A stretch of 64,000 nt of DNA. Origin: JAWUWD01 sp034112085. GTDB taxonomy: Bacteria > Bacteroidota > Bacteroidia > Cytophagales > Cyclobacteriaceae. Shown here piece after piece: positions 45,544 through 54,175 of the stretch. The notes beneath the pieces are model-generated. The model saw nothing but the letters and a program-made list of their open reading frames with translations, was not told the origin of the DNA and searched no databases. Both the position numbers and the translations under genes were made by a program. The DNA lies in assembly GCA_034112085.1 (NCBI GenBank), contig JAWUWD010000030.1, positions 1-64,000 of the forward strand, in the 5' to 3' direction. The stretch's first letter is position 1, and the number at the start of each line of letters is the position of its first letter.

Positions 45544-48378
45544 ATGGGAGATTTCTATCCAGAGCAAAGGTGGACAAGTGAGGGTGAACCTGAGCTGGGA
45601 GTGGGTATTGTGGTTGAGGTAAACAAGAATCGGGTACAATTACAATTCGCTGTTGCAGGCGAAACGCGACAGTATGCTTTATCCAATGCGCCATTGCGAA
45701 GAGTTATTTTTAAGGCAGGCGATAAAGTTGTAGACAAAAATAAGCGTTCATTTGTTATTGATCGCGTGCAAGACAATGGCGAGTTGTTGTTGTATATAGG
45801 CAAAGAAGGAACCTTGTCCGAGGTGGACTTGGGTGATGTGTCGGTGCAGCATGGTGTCAATGATCGTCTGCTGATTGGTGATGTAGAGACACCTGATGTA
45901 TTTGCTTTGAGAAGACAAACATTGGGATACGACCATATGCGTAGACTTTCGCCTATTAATGGATTTGTAGGGGGGCGCATAGACCTTATTCCTCATCAGC
46001 TGTATATATCACATGAAGTAAGTTCTCGTTATTCACCGCGTGTATTGCTTTCTGATCAGGTAGGACTTGGTAAAACTATTGAGGCTGGTTTAATTCTGCA
46101 TCGCTTGTTATTGAGTGGTCAAGCATCACGGATCTTAATATTGGTTCCAGATTCTTTAATTCATCAGTGGTTTGTTGAGATACTTAGGCGTTTCAATTTA
46201 TGGTTCCACATTTTTGATGAAGAGAGATGTGCCGCTTTAGACGAAAGTGCACCTGAGGGAAACCCTTTCTTAGATGACCAATTGGTTATTTGTAGTACGT
46301 CATTCTTGGCAAACTCTGCGACACGTGCGCAGCAAGCAATCTCGGCAGATTGGGACATGCTTGTGGTAGATGAAGCGCATCATTTGGAATGGTCGCTAGA
46401 GAAAGCAAGCCCTGAATATACTATCGTTGAATTGTTGAGCAAAGTAGCGAAAGGCTTGTTGCTATTAACGGCAACGCCAGAGCAGTTGGGAGTAGAAAGT
46501 CATTTTGCACGACTAAGATTACTAGATCCAGAAAGATATGCTGATTACGATGAATTTATTAATGAATCCCAAGATCACTCAGCCATTGCCAATATTGTAG
46601 AAGACCTTTCTTTAGGGCATCCTCTAAAGGATCAAGACAAAGCCTTGTTGAAAACCATGTTTGGTGAAGAAAGAATGGCTAAGGTAGAAGAAAAAGGAGC
46701 TGTAGCTAAAAATCAATTAATAGAAGATCTATTAGATCAGCATGGCCCTGGGCGGGTAATGTTTAGGAATACACGTTCTGCTATGAGCGGATTTCCAACC
46801 CGGAAGGCGCATCTAAGCCCTATAGAGGCAGAGGCGGATAAAGAGAGGTGGATCCAGCGCTTGTCTAAAGAGTATGTTGTTGACAAAGAAGTACAACTTA
46901 GTGCCGAGGTGAAACAGAAGTTTTGGTTTTCAGAAGACCCACGTGTAACCTGGTTAGTCGCTTTGTTATCGCAACTAAAACCGGGCAAAGTATTATTGAT
47001 TTGTAGAAGTAAAGCGAAAGTATTGGCTTTAGAAAAAGCCTTACAAAAGCTAAGTAGTGCAAAAGTAAGTGTGTTTCATGAAGACCTGACCATTGTACAG
47101 CGTGATAGAAATGCTGCTTGGTTTGCTGAAACCGATGGCGCAAGGATATTACTATGTTCTGAAATAGGTAGTGAAGGGAGGAACTTTCAATTTGCCCATC
47201 ACTTGGTATTGTTCGATTTACCGGTACACCCAGAGTTATTGGAACAACGTATTGGTCGCTTAGATCGCATTGGACAAACGGAAGACATTCAAATACATGT
47301 TCCTTACTTGAAAGGTAGTCCACAAGAAGTATTGGTTCGTTGGTTTCATGAAGGACTAAATGCATTTGAAGAAAACATAGAAGGTGGAAACCAGATAGGG
47401 CAGCTATTCAGCGACCGTTTGGTAGAGACGGCTTTAGCCGCTTCTTCAGCTGATATAAGCACGAAGCTAGATGCGCTAATTACTGACACAGCTGTATACC
47501 AAAAAGCCCTGAAGCAAACATTAGCCAATGGGCGTGACAGGCTACTTGAAATGAACTCATTCAGACCATTGGTGGCTGAACAATTAGTGGCGAAAATTAA
47601 AGAAGCTGACCAAGACTTAGGGCTTGAGATTTATATGACCAAAGTATTCGAACACTTTGGAATTGAAATGGAGGATTTGGCACCAAGAACTTATTTGCTA
47701 CATCCGGCACGAACAAACAGAGAGGCGTTCCCATCTATTCCTGATGCGGGTATATCAGTCACCTTCGACCGAAAGCGCGCCTTGAGCAGAGAAGATGTAA
47801 GCTTCATTAGTTGGGATCACCCGATGGTGACCGGAGCTTTGGACATGGTACTCAGCTTAGGTACAGGAGGCGCTAGTTTTGGCGTGTTGAAAGGAACAGA
47901 AGAAAAGGGTGTTTTATTGGAAGTGATTTTTGTACTTGAATCAGCCGGGAGAAAAGGAATTAATGTCGATCGTTTTCTGCCAAGTACCCCAATGCGGGTG
48001 GTGGTAAACCATTCAGGAGAAGAGGTCACTGGAGACTATCCGGTAGACTTATTCAACAAGCAATTGATTCCTGGAAAAATAGATGACCTCATTGGAAATG
48101 AAACAGTGGTAGACACCATAATTCCAGACATGGTGAGTACGGCTACAGAAATAGCGGTACAACTGAGACTCGAACAAATAGATATAGGCCTCGAACATTT
48201 GAATCAGACATTGGATCATGAGATTGGTCGTTTGGCTTCATTATATAAACGAAATAAAGGGATTAGACCTGATGAAATTCGCACAGCACTAGAAGAGAAA
48301 AGCGTACTTACATCATTGATTGGTAATGCACAAATTCGAATGGATTCGATCCAATTGATCAGAGAAGGCGCCCTCTAG
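45544..48378 (+). CDS. rapA: RapA-like SWI2/SNF2 ATPase (RNA polymerase-associated)
   Basis: The ATG at 45544 is chosen over an upstream TTG because the product then starts MGDFYPEQRWTSEGEPELGVG, matching the RapA N-terminus. The 944 residues are close to the length of E. coli RapA (968). The N-terminal Tudor-like part is followed by the SNF2 helicase core: SDQVGLGKTIEAGL near 169-182, VVDEAHHLEW near 274, and ILLCSEIGSEGRNFQFA with EQRIGRLDRIGQ near 565. RapA recycles stalled RNA polymerase using ATP. It lies 84 bases upstream of nrnA. RapA is best known from gammaproteobacteria, so lateral origin is possible but not shown. Confidence 0.92.
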   Translation: MGDFYPEQRWTSEGEPELGVGIVVEVNKNRVQLQFAVAGETRQYALSNAPLRRVIFKAGDKVVDKNKRSFVIDRVQDNGELLLYIGKEGTLSEVDLGDVSVQHGVNDRLLIGDVETPDVFALRRQTLGYDHMRRLSPINGFVGGRIDLIPHQLYISHEVSSRYSPRVLLSDQVGLGKTIEAGLILHRLLLSGQASRILILVPDSLIHQWFVEILRRFNLWFHIFDEERCAALDESAPEGNPFLDDQLVICSTSFLANSATRAQQAISADWDMLVVDEAHHLEWSLEKASPEYTIVELLSKVAKGLLLLTATPEQLGVESHFARLRLLDPERYADYDEFINESQDHSAIANIVEDLSLGHPLKDQDKALLKTMFGEERMAKVEEKGAVAKNQLIEDLLDQHGPGRVMFRNTRSAMSGFPTRKAHLSPIEAEADKERWIQRLSKEYVVDKEVQLSAEVKQKFWFSEDPRVTWLVALLSQLKPGKVLLICRSKAKVLALEKALQKLSSAKVSVFHEDLTIVQRDRNAAWFAETDGARILLCSEIGSEGRNFQFAHHLVLFDLPVHPELLEQRIGRLDRIGQTEDIQIHVPYLKGSPQEVLVRWFHEGLNAFEENIEGGNQIGQLFSDRLVETALAASSADISTKLDALITDTAVYQKALKQTLANGRDRLLEMNSFRPLVAEQLVAKIKEADQDLGLEIYMTKVFEHFGIEMEDLAPRTYLLHPARTNREAFPSIPDAGISVTFDRKRALSREDVSFISWDHPMVTGALDMVLSLGTGGASFGVLKGTEEKGVLLEVIFVLESAGRKGINVDRFLPSTPMRVVVNHSGEEVTGDYPVDLFNKQLIPGKIDDLIGNETVVDTIIPDMVSTATEIAVQLRLEQIDIGLEHLNQTLDHEIGRLASLYKRNKGIRPDEIRTALEEKSVLTSLIGNAQIRMDSIQLIREGAL

Positions 48379-48462
48379 GGGGTTTTATTAAAAAAAAGAT
48401 AGACAGAAAATGCCTTTTTAAGCTTGCTCCGAGATTATTGACTTAAAAACCATAATATTAGA

Positions 48463-49467
48463 ATGAATATATACGAACAAATAGAAGCGGAAATAAAAGC
48501 GGCTTCAAACATTGTTATCACTTCTCATAAATCTGCTGACGGTGATTCAATAGGTAGCTCATTAGGACTATTACATTTTATTGAAAAGCTGGGTAAAACC
48601 GCTACGGTATGTCATCCTGATGCAGCGCCCAGTTTTCTGCATTGGCTAGACACTTCGACCTTTCTTTTAATGACGGACCAACCAGAGGCTGTCACTACTG
48701 CTTTTGAAAAAGCTGATTTAGTGTTTTGTTTGGACTACAATGCTACCAATCGTATTGGGCCTGATATGCAAGCCTTGTTAGAAGCGGTAATTTGTAAAAC
48801 TGTGATGATTGACCATCACTTAAATCCTGAAGAATTTCCAACGTTAACAGTGTCAGAAACTACTGCTTCTTCTACCTCAGAATTGATTGTTGAGTTAATC
48901 GAACAGTCCGGCAATGGCGCTTTACTCGATCAAAAAATCGGAACACCTTTGTATCTCGGGATATTGACGGATACAGGTAGTTTTAGATTTCCTTCGACAA
49001 GACCACGTACGCACGAAGTATTGGCAAAGTTATTAGCCGGAGGCGTAGCCCATCACTTGGTTCATGAAGCGCTAGGAGATAACAACACCGCGAGTCGTTT
49101 GCGTTTGCAAGGTTATGCTATGTGCGAGAAGTTGGAGATTATGGAAGACTACATGGTGTCCGTTATTTCATTGTCTAAAGAAGAATTAGCGAAATACAAT
49201 TACCAAAAAGGTGATACCGACAACTTGGCCAACCAAGCCTTGTCTATTAAAGGAATGAAGGCGGCAATTGTGTTTTCAGAAAGAGATGGCATTATGAAGA
49301 TATCTTTCCGTTCGAAAGGTGAAGAAAACCCGGTGAATGTAATGGCCGCAGAACACTTTAATGGCGGTGGACACGCAAATGCATCAGGAGGGATGAGCGA
49401 ACTCACTGTAACCGAAACCTTAGATAAGATTAAGAGCTTAGTGCCCAATTACTTTTCGATAAAGTAA
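48463..49467 (+). CDS. nrnA: DHH-family phosphoesterase (NrnA-like nanoRNase/pAp phosphatase)
   Basis: The 334-residue protein has DHH motifs HKSADGDSIGSSLGL near 22-36, the Asp of FCLDYN near 90 and the namesake MIDHHLNP near 115. A DHHA1 domain follows, with GGGHANASGG near 306. NrnA degrades 2-5 nucleotide RNAs and dephosphorylates pAp. It is downstream of rapA in the same direction, and a functional link through RNA turnover and transcription is plausible. A strong terminator follows immediately. Confidence 0.93.
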   Translation: MNIYEQIEAEIKAASNIVITSHKSADGDSIGSSLGLLHFIEKLGKTATVCHPDAAPSFLHWLDTSTFLLMTDQPEAVTTAFEKADLVFCLDYNATNRIGPDMQALLEAVICKTVMIDHHLNPEEFPTLTVSETTASSTSELIVELIEQSGNGALLDQKIGTPLYLGILTDTGSFRFPSTRPRTHEVLAKLLAGGVAHHLVHEALGDNNTASRLRLQGYAMCEKLEIMEDYMVSVISLSKEELAKYNYQKGDTDNLANQALSIKGMKAAIVFSERDGIMKISFRSKGEENPVNVMAAEHFNGGGHANASGGMSELTVTETLDKIKSLVPNYFSIK

Positions 49468-49484
49468 GACAAGTTTAAATTATA

Positions 49485-49521
49485 AAAAATCATCACTTCT
49501 AACTTAGAAGTGATGATTTTT
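49485..49521. terminator. Strong bidirectional terminator after nrnA
   Basis: Bases 49485-49500 and 49506-49521 form a perfect 16-bp stem with a five-base AACTT loop. The stem has an A5 run at its left foot and a T5 run at its right foot, so it can serve nrnA on the plus strand and the small membrane protein gene on the minus strand. Confidence 0.88.
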
Positions 49522-49714
49522 GTTTCTCAGCGCTTTCCAAACCATTTTTTGAGGATTTAATAAGTAATAATTGAATAAAGAATCCGCAGATGAGTATAAG
49601 GCTAATCTCTTTATATGATTCACCCAATATTTGAGAACAAACGATGAGTGTAATAGCCCATATCACACTACTTATAACTTGCATTCTTTTAAAAGTCTGA
49701 TTTAATTTTTTCAT
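49499..49714 (-). CDS. Small two-helix membrane protein
   Basis: The 71-residue product begins MKKLNQTFKRMQVISSVIWA, with hydrophobic segments at about 12-29 and 36-53 and a charged C-terminus. I recognise no family. Its last codons run into the shared terminator hairpin. It is plausible as a gene because of its start context and two clean membrane helices, but it could be a fortuitous frame. Confidence 0.5.
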   Translation of the reverse strand: MKKLNQTFKRMQVISSVIWAITLIVCSQILGESYKEISLILICGFFIQLLLIKSSKNGLESAEKQKSSLLS

Positions 49715-49976
49715 GTTTTCTATTTTCTTAAAAATTTAAGCTGTTCTAGATCCTGTACTTCCTTAGTAGCAGGCTTTAAGGAAAATATTACACAAAAATT
49801 AAATAACTTTATTTCGAAGGATGAAATACAGCAGTTTATCAATGAGCAGTAGCTCTCGATGTAAGTCGACTTTATCTATAAGGTTTGAATCCAATGGTAT
49901 TTCAAGCGTAGGCTGAATTTCTGTAAAATTCAGCCCGGCTATTCTGATGCTTATTTTAAACTAATTTTATTAGGGC
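49715..49976. other. 262-base intergenic region with hairpin
   Basis: This stretch separates the small membrane protein gene from the pirin gene. A hairpin GGCTGAATTT/AAATTCAGCC (49911-49920 and 49926-49935) lies downstream of the pirin stop and may end its transcript, although no clear T-run follows on the minus strand. No coding sequence was seen. Confidence 0.5.
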
Positions 49977-51002
49977 TTATTTAATTTCTTCTTTTCCATT
50001 GCTGTGCAATGCAAACCTTCCTTTACCTCTGGCGTGTGCTACTTCTCTTTCATCCCAAGGCCAGCCTCCAAACTGTGTTTTGCCATACTCTCGCATAGTC
50101 TCGTTGATCTCTTCGTGTGTATTCATCACAAAGGGGCCGTGTTGTACAACTGGCTCTCCAATAGGTTTCCCTTCAAGGATTAAAAAGCAGGCTTCAGAAT
50201 CACCATTTTTAATCATGATATCTTCTCCCGCCAGTGCTTCTATGATGTGATTTGAAGCAATCGCTTGTCCTTCCACTTCAATATTAGCTCCCTTATAAAA
50301 GAAGATAGAACGACTGGCCTCATGCCTTGTTTTTGGCAAGATCCATTCTGCATTGGGTTGCATCTTCACTGTATAAACACCCACAGCATTGTCAGAACTT
50401 GCGGCCCATGAATCAGGTGTAGGGTCTAAAGCAGTCACCTCGTTAATCTTTCCTGCTATCACTTGAACGGTTGTTGTTCTATCTGATTCGTCTTTATGAT
50501 CAATTATAGGGATATCCTCATTCCACAACATTTTGAAATGTGGATCTACCATTTTTGATACCTTCGGCAGGTTAAGCCAAATCTGAAATATTTCTAATGG
50601 ATTTCCCTTACCCTCATTGAGTAGAGGAAACATTTCAGAATGCTGAATGCCCTTGCCTGCCGTCATCCATTGTACATCACCGTCCATAAATCGGCCAGAA
50701 GCTCCCAAAGAATCCGAATGATCAACTACTCCTTCTTTGTTGATAGTGATCGTTTCAAAACCTCTATGAGGATGATAAGGGAACCCAGGCATATTGCTAC
50801 CGTGATACATCCTCCAGCCATCTTTTATGGTAAAGTCCTGACCAATATTCCTGCCTTTTAAATCTTCAAAGTCAATCCCCATTTTATCATTTCCTTTTGG
50901 GTATTCATCTCTATGATAGGCACAAAATAAAAATGGATCTTGGGTTTTCCAGGGAAATCCAAGTGGTTCTATATTGGTTATTTTATTCATTGATAAAGTC
51001 AT
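49977..51002 (-). CDS. Pirin family protein
   Basis: The 341-residue bicupin has the pirin signature MPGFPYHPHRGFETITI near 70-86 and DVQWMTAGKGIQHSEMFP near 109-126. The metal-binding His residues lie in HPHRG and QHSE. A pirin C-terminal cupin follows (about 180-290). Bacterial pirins include quercetinase-like dioxygenases and transcription or metabolism modulators; the role here is open. A second ATG four codons in could also be the start. It clusters with NTF2-like, CDGSH, YceI and Crp/Fnr genes, suggesting a redox or stress module. Confidence 0.9.
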   Translation of the reverse strand: MTLSMNKITNIEPLGFPWKTQDPFLFCAYHRDEYPKGNDKMGIDFEDLKGRNIGQDFTIKDGWRMYHGSNMPGFPYHPHRGFETITINKEGVVDHSDSLGASGRFMDGDVQWMTAGKGIQHSEMFPLLNEGKGNPLEIFQIWLNLPKVSKMVDPHFKMLWNEDIPIIDHKDESDRTTTVQVIAGKINEVTALDPTPDSWAASSDNAVGVYTVKMQPNAEWILPKTRHEASRSIFFYKGANIEVEGQAIASNHIIEALAGEDIMIKNGDSEACFLILEGKPIGEPVVQHGPFVMNTHEEINETMREYGKTQFGGWPWDEREVAHARGKGRFALHSNGKEEIK

Positions 51003-51151
51003 TTAAAATCTCATTGAGACATTTGTTGAATGGTTCTTTCAGCTTTTTCGTATGTATAATTTAAGACTTAAAATCAGCAATTGTAAATACCTCTTCAATC
51101 GTTTGTGTATTATTATGGAAATGGATTCAGCTGAATCCATTTCCTAATAAC

Positions 51152-51508
51152 TTATCCAGCGTTATAGTAAAATCTTTCATGAACGATTTGTCCATTTTCC
51201 CATTTCTGTGAAGCAACTTGTTCCATAGACATGCGACTACCTCCTTTGAAAGTCAAGTCCATCGAAACCTCTATAAGGACTTTTCCATTGGGGCTATCTT
51301 CAGCGATTGCCTTTATTTCCATTCCGTGAAAAGCCTCTACACTTGAGAGGAATTCTTCTTCGGATACTCTACAGGCATCCTTGCCCTCTCTTGTACCTTT
51401 AGGCTCTTCCATCACCACATTTTCAGCATAATAAGTTTCAAAGGCTTGCATTAATTGTCCTTGACCCACTTGATTGTAAAGGTCTTTTGCTCTTTCTAAA
51501 TTTGTCAT
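51152..51508 (-). CDS. NTF2-like (SnoaL-type) protein
   Basis: The 118-residue single-domain protein starts MTNLERAKDLYNQVGQGQLMQAFETYYAENVVMEEP and has strands FHGMEIKAIAEDSPNGKVLIEVSMDLTFKGG and QKWENGQIVHERFYYN, the typical alpha+beta cone of NTF2/SnoaL proteins. Members bind small hydrophobic molecules or act as isomerases; no catalytic set is clear here. It is between the pirin gene and the CDGSH-YceI pair, all on the minus strand. Confidence 0.82.
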   Translation of the reverse strand: MTNLERAKDLYNQVGQGQLMQAFETYYAENVVMEEPKGTREGKDACRVSEEEFLSSVEAFHGMEIKAIAEDSPNGKVLIEVSMDLTFKGGSRMSMEQVASQKWENGQIVHERFYYNAG

Positions 51509-51578
51509 TTTAATTTATTTAGTGATTAATAATTCATTGGTTTATTCACTACAAATTTAAAGGGCCAATTTTAGCTGA

Positions 51579-51636
51579 GCATTCACCTAGATTAACAAAT
51601 GGGGATGTTTAGGAATTATTTTGAACGAGTTATTTG
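51579..51636. repeat. 58-bp direct repeat, left copy
   Basis: This segment (starting GCATTCACCTAGATTAAC) is identical over 58 bases to 52581-52638. The right copy includes the last six codons and stop of the Crp/Fnr-type gene, so this left copy is a detached duplicate of that gene's 3' end plus 37 bases. The two copies bracket the CDGSH and YceI genes. Confidence 0.92.
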
Positions 51637-51669
51637 ATCTACAGTTCCAACTGAAAGTGGTTGTTGTAA

Positions 51670-51707
51670 GTAAAAGACAACGCACTAAGAAGAGCGTTGT
51701 CTTTTAC
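51670..51707 (-). terminator. Terminator hairpin after the CDGSH gene
   Basis: Bases 51670-51683 and 51694-51707 form a perfect 14-bp stem (GTAAAAGACAACGC on the left) with a ten-base loop, three bases past the CDGSH stop codon on the minus strand. The T-run is short, within the CTTTTAC foot. Confidence 0.72.
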
Positions 51708-51710
51708 GAT

Positions 51711-51950
51711 TTATAAACTCATGTGTGACCCGTCACAATATGGAGGATTCTTCGATTGTTTGCACATGCACATGGCAGCAGTTTTTGATTCTTCTGCTTT
51801 AAAAACTATAGGTGTAATTTCACTTCCAGCATGTGCACCATTGCACCAAGGTTGATTTTCTGATTTGCCACATGCGCACCATGCGTACGTTTTTCCTTCT
51901 TCTAATGGTTCCATTTGCGGTGCTTTGCCCGCTACTTGTCCTTTATCCAT
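51711..51950 (-). CDS. CDGSH iron-sulfur domain protein
   Basis: The 79-residue protein carries two CDGSH-type motifs, CACGKSENQPWCNGAH and CMCKQSKNPPYCDGSH, each with three Cys and one His to hold a [2Fe-2S] cluster of the mitoNEET type. Such proteins are small redox or cluster-transfer factors in the cytosol. It lies 12 bases downstream of the YceI-family gene, probably in one transcript, and the pair is bracketed by the 58-bp repeats. Confidence 0.92.
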   Translation of the reverse strand: MDKGQVAGKAPQMEPLEEGKTYAWCACGKSENQPWCNGAHAGSEITPIVFKAEESKTAAMCMCKQSKNPPYCDGSHMSL

Positions 51951-51962
51951 AATTATGTTTTT

Positions 51963-52532
51963 TTAGTTAACAAGTAATTTAATATTTAAGATAAATATAT
52001 CATCAATAACTTTGTCTCCAAGATCATCGAAGAATGAAGTTGAACCATATTTTACGTCAAATTTTGAACGATCAACTTCTATTTTTGCCGTATAGTTGTT
52101 TTCTTTTTTAACAATATCAAAAGCAATAGTCTCTGTTTTACCTTTAATTGTTAAATCTCCTGTCACGGAAGCTCTTCCATTTGAATATTTTGTAGCTTTT
52201 GTAATTTTAAGTGTTGCTGTTGGAAATTTTTCAACTCCAAAGAAATCCTCAGATTTTAAATGCCCCACTAATTTCTGATTATAGTCTGGGTCTGTGAGGT
52301 CGGTATTGGTGAGGCTCTTCATATCAATTACGAAAGAACCGGATACAATTTTACCAGATATTTCTTCTAATAATCCACTTTCCAGCTCGATTAAACCCTC
52401 ATGCTGCCCACCAATTTTTTTACCTAACCAATTAATTGTTGATTTTTCTATGTTCACTTTTTGTTTTTGCGCAAACAATCCAAGACTTGATACTGTAAAG
52501 GCTAATGCCAATAAATAATTTGTTGTTTTCAT
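51963..52532 (-). CDS. YceI-family lipid-binding periplasmic protein
   Basis: The start at 52532 is preferred because it opens a signal peptide (MKTTNYLLALAFTVSSLGLFAQ); an upstream in-frame ATG adds eight residues. The mature protein shows the YceI lipocalin-like barrel: STINWLGKKIGGQHEGLIEL, then GSFVIDMKSLTNTDL, then HLKSEDFFGVEKFPTATLKI and a final DDIFILNIKLLVN. YceI proteins bind isoprenoid-type lipids and are stress-induced in some bacteria. It forms a pair with the CDGSH gene between the two 58-bp repeats, directly downstream of a Crp/Fnr-type regulator. Confidence 0.92.
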   Translation of the reverse strand: MKTTNYLLALAFTVSSLGLFAQKQKVNIEKSTINWLGKKIGGQHEGLIELESGLLEEISGKIVSGSFVIDMKSLTNTDLTDPDYNQKLVGHLKSEDFFGVEKFPTATLKITKATKYSNGRASVTGDLTIKGKTETIAFDIVKKENNYTAKIEVDRSKFDVKYGSTSFFDDLGDKVIDDIFILNIKLLVN

Positions 52533-52580
52533 TTTTTTAGATTTTGTTATACGCAAATGTCTAAAGAAAGAAAGTCAAAT

Positions 52581-52638
52581 GCATTCACCTAGATTAACAA
52601 ATGGGGATGTTTAGGAATTATTTTGAACGAGTTATTTG
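52581..52638. repeat. 58-bp direct repeat, right copy (3' end of crp/fnr-type gene)
   Basis: This copy is identical to 51579-51636. It spans the last 21 bases of the regulator gene (six codons and stop) and 37 bases beyond, marking this as the original copy and the left one as the duplicate. Confidence 0.92.
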
Positions 52639-53157
52639 TCCTCTAATGGTACTTAGGGCCTGTGGAGTTATTCCCAAATATGAGGCGATCATCCGTTGGG
52701 GAACACGATTTGGCAATTCGGGGTAGGTGTTTAAAAAGTAGGTGTAGCGATCTATTGCTGGCGACCCCATGAGCATGAGAACTCTTCGTTGCAGTTTTCC
52801 CATCCTCCTGTATAATAGTTGGGCATTCTCTACCATTTTTTCTTTAGGCAAGTCAGCTTTGAATAGGCAATCTTTGTTAAAAACAATAACCTCAGTTTCT
52901 TCTAAGCAATCAATATAGAGCTGAACAGGTTCATTAAACTCTAGTGCTTCTACATCGGCAATGATCCAGTTTTCGGGAGCAAACATAAAAATATGCTCTT
53001 TTCCCTTACTGTCAATAAGGTAACTTCTTAGTAGCCCTTTCTTAACGTAAAAAGTTGAAGCCTTTGAGTCGCCTGCTAGCTGGAGTATATCTCCTTTTCT
53101 GAACTCTTTTAGCGTGGCGTCAGAATCAAGATTTAATATGTCTGTTAAATTTTCCAT
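52618..53157 (-). CDS. Crp/Fnr-family transcriptional regulator
   Basis: The 179-residue product has a cyclic-nucleotide-binding-like beta domain (about 15-105: LKEFRKGDILQLAGDSKASTFYVKKGLLRSY) joined to a short winged helix-turn-helix region whose recognition part is PQRMIASYLGITPQALSTIRGQ near 150. It lacks Fnr-type N-terminal cysteines, so it is closer to the small Crp-like regulators common in Bacteroidetes. It likely regulates neighbouring YceI/CDGSH genes, but no operator was located. Its 3' end is duplicated 1 kb away. Confidence 0.9.
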   Translation of the reverse strand: MENLTDILNLDSDATLKEFRKGDILQLAGDSKASTFYVKKGLLRSYLIDSKGKEHIFMFAPENWIIADVEALEFNEPVQLYIDCLEETEVIVFNKDCLFKADLPKEKMVENAQLLYRRMGKLQRRVLMLMGSPAIDRYTYFLNTYPELPNRVPQRMIASYLGITPQALSTIRGQITRSK

Positions 53158-53279
53158 TTACTATAATGTAGGTAATTATTCCCTACCATGCGCAGACGAG
53201 ATTACTTTGAGGCTTTGTTGACAACGCACAGATAACACCCGTCTGTGACATTTGATTGTCAAAAAACTCTTATTGGAAA

Positions 53280-53966
53280 TTATTCTGTGAATTTCTCCAT
53301 CAGCTTTACACAAGCTTTTTGAGCCTTAATGATGTCTTTATATATATTCAAATCTTTTAAAGTCTCATCAGAGGATTCAAAGGCATTTACAGCTTTGATG
53401 AAATACATCTTTGCATCTAGGCTTTGACCAATCATAGTGCTTACATCACCAGTAGTTAAATAATCCATATAACCTGGATTCTCTTTTTCCTCTACCAGTT
53501 TAATAATCTGTTTTAGACTCTCTTCAGCTTTAACCCTATGCTTTTCAGCAAACTTTATAGGTAAATGATAATCTGTATAAAGCAAAAGATGAGTGGCAGC
53601 CTTACTTTTGAGGTAAACAGTGTTTTCTGGATCTATAGTTAATGCTTCATTATAATTTTTTAGAGCTTCTTGCTCTTTTCCTTTGGAGTGTTGAAGGGCC
53701 ACTCCCTTGTAATAATACCCTCCGGCAGTTTTAGGAGCCAATTTAATGGCAGCATCAGCTTGAGAAGATAGCTCATCAAAATTCTTAGTTCTTACCAAGC
53801 TCTGACAAGCCAAAAGAGTGAGATCTAAGTTCTTAGAATCATTTTCTAATTCAACAAGAATTTTATTTAATGAAGGCTTCACTTTACCGGAATAATACAA
53901 AGCTCTAAGTGTTTCATAACTGTTTTTTTTCACCACTTTCTTTGTCTCTTTAACCTCTTTACTCAT
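53280..53966 (-). CDS. TPR-repeat protein
   Basis: The 228-residue protein has no signal peptide and a lysine-rich N-terminus (MSKEVKETKKVVKKNSYETL). TPR-type helix pairs cover the centre, clearest at about 72-125 (AIKLAPKTAGGYYYKGVALQHSKGKEQEALKNYNEALTIDPENTVYLKSKAATHLL). TPR domains mediate protein contacts; no enzymatic domain was seen and the partner is unknown. It lies between the PAP2 gene and the Crp/Fnr gene on the same strand, with 123 bases between it and the regulator start. Confidence 0.78.
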   Translation of the reverse strand: MSKEVKETKKVVKKNSYETLRALYYSGKVKPSLNKILVELENDSKNLDLTLLACQSLVRTKNFDELSSQADAAIKLAPKTAGGYYYKGVALQHSKGKEQEALKNYNEALTIDPENTVYLKSKAATHLLLYTDYHLPIKFAEKHRVKAEESLKQIIKLVEEKENPGYMDYLTTGDVSTMIGQSLDAKMYFIKAVNAFESSDETLKDLNIYKDIIKAQKACVKLMEKFTE

Positions 53967-54029
53967 TGGTTTTTAAATTAAATTTTGATCTAATACCTTT
54001 CTTGTTAGTGTTGTCTACCTATCAAGAGG

Positions 54030-54089
54030 TTAAAGTTACAAATAGAAATACTTATGATAGCTTTTAGAGCCTTCTATTTGTAACTTTAA
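54030..54089. repeat. Perfect 18-bp inverted repeat
   Basis: Bases 54030-54047 (TTAAAGTTACAAATAGAA) pair exactly with 54072-54089 around a 24-base spacer. It lies between the PAP2 and TPR genes. No T-run follows in either direction, so a regulatory hairpin or a small repeat relic is more likely than a terminator. Confidence 0.8.
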
Positions 54090-54129
54090 ACTGAAAAAGT
54101 AGAAGGCACAAACGAACTGTACTTACTTA

Positions 54130-54168
54130 TTGAAGTGTAAGGAAAGGTATGCGTTTCTATACCACTTT
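54130..54168 (+). repeat. Partial copy of the ~250-bp intergenic repeat (right end only)
   Basis: The segment contains GGTATGCGTTTCTATACCAC and a preceding TTGAAGTGTAAGG, matching the right end of the repeat at 60223-60485 (GGCATGCGTTTCTATGCAAT preceded by TGAAGTATGAG). The left end of the repeat is not visible here, so it is a fragment. Confidence 0.55.
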
Positions 54169-54175
54169 GCACAAG

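Noticed and set aside
45555..47528. Minus-strand frames inside rapA
   Set aside because: They are shadows of a full-length, motif-complete plus-strand gene.
49911..49935. Hairpin downstream of the pirin gene as a rho-independent terminator
   Set aside because: The 10-bp stem is perfect, but no T-run follows on the minus strand, so I list it only as a hairpin in the gap.
53190..53278. Possible Crp-type operator (TGTGA-like) upstream of the Crp/Fnr gene
   Set aside because: Only one half-site is convincing (TCTGTGACA); the symmetric TCACA half is missing at the right spacing.
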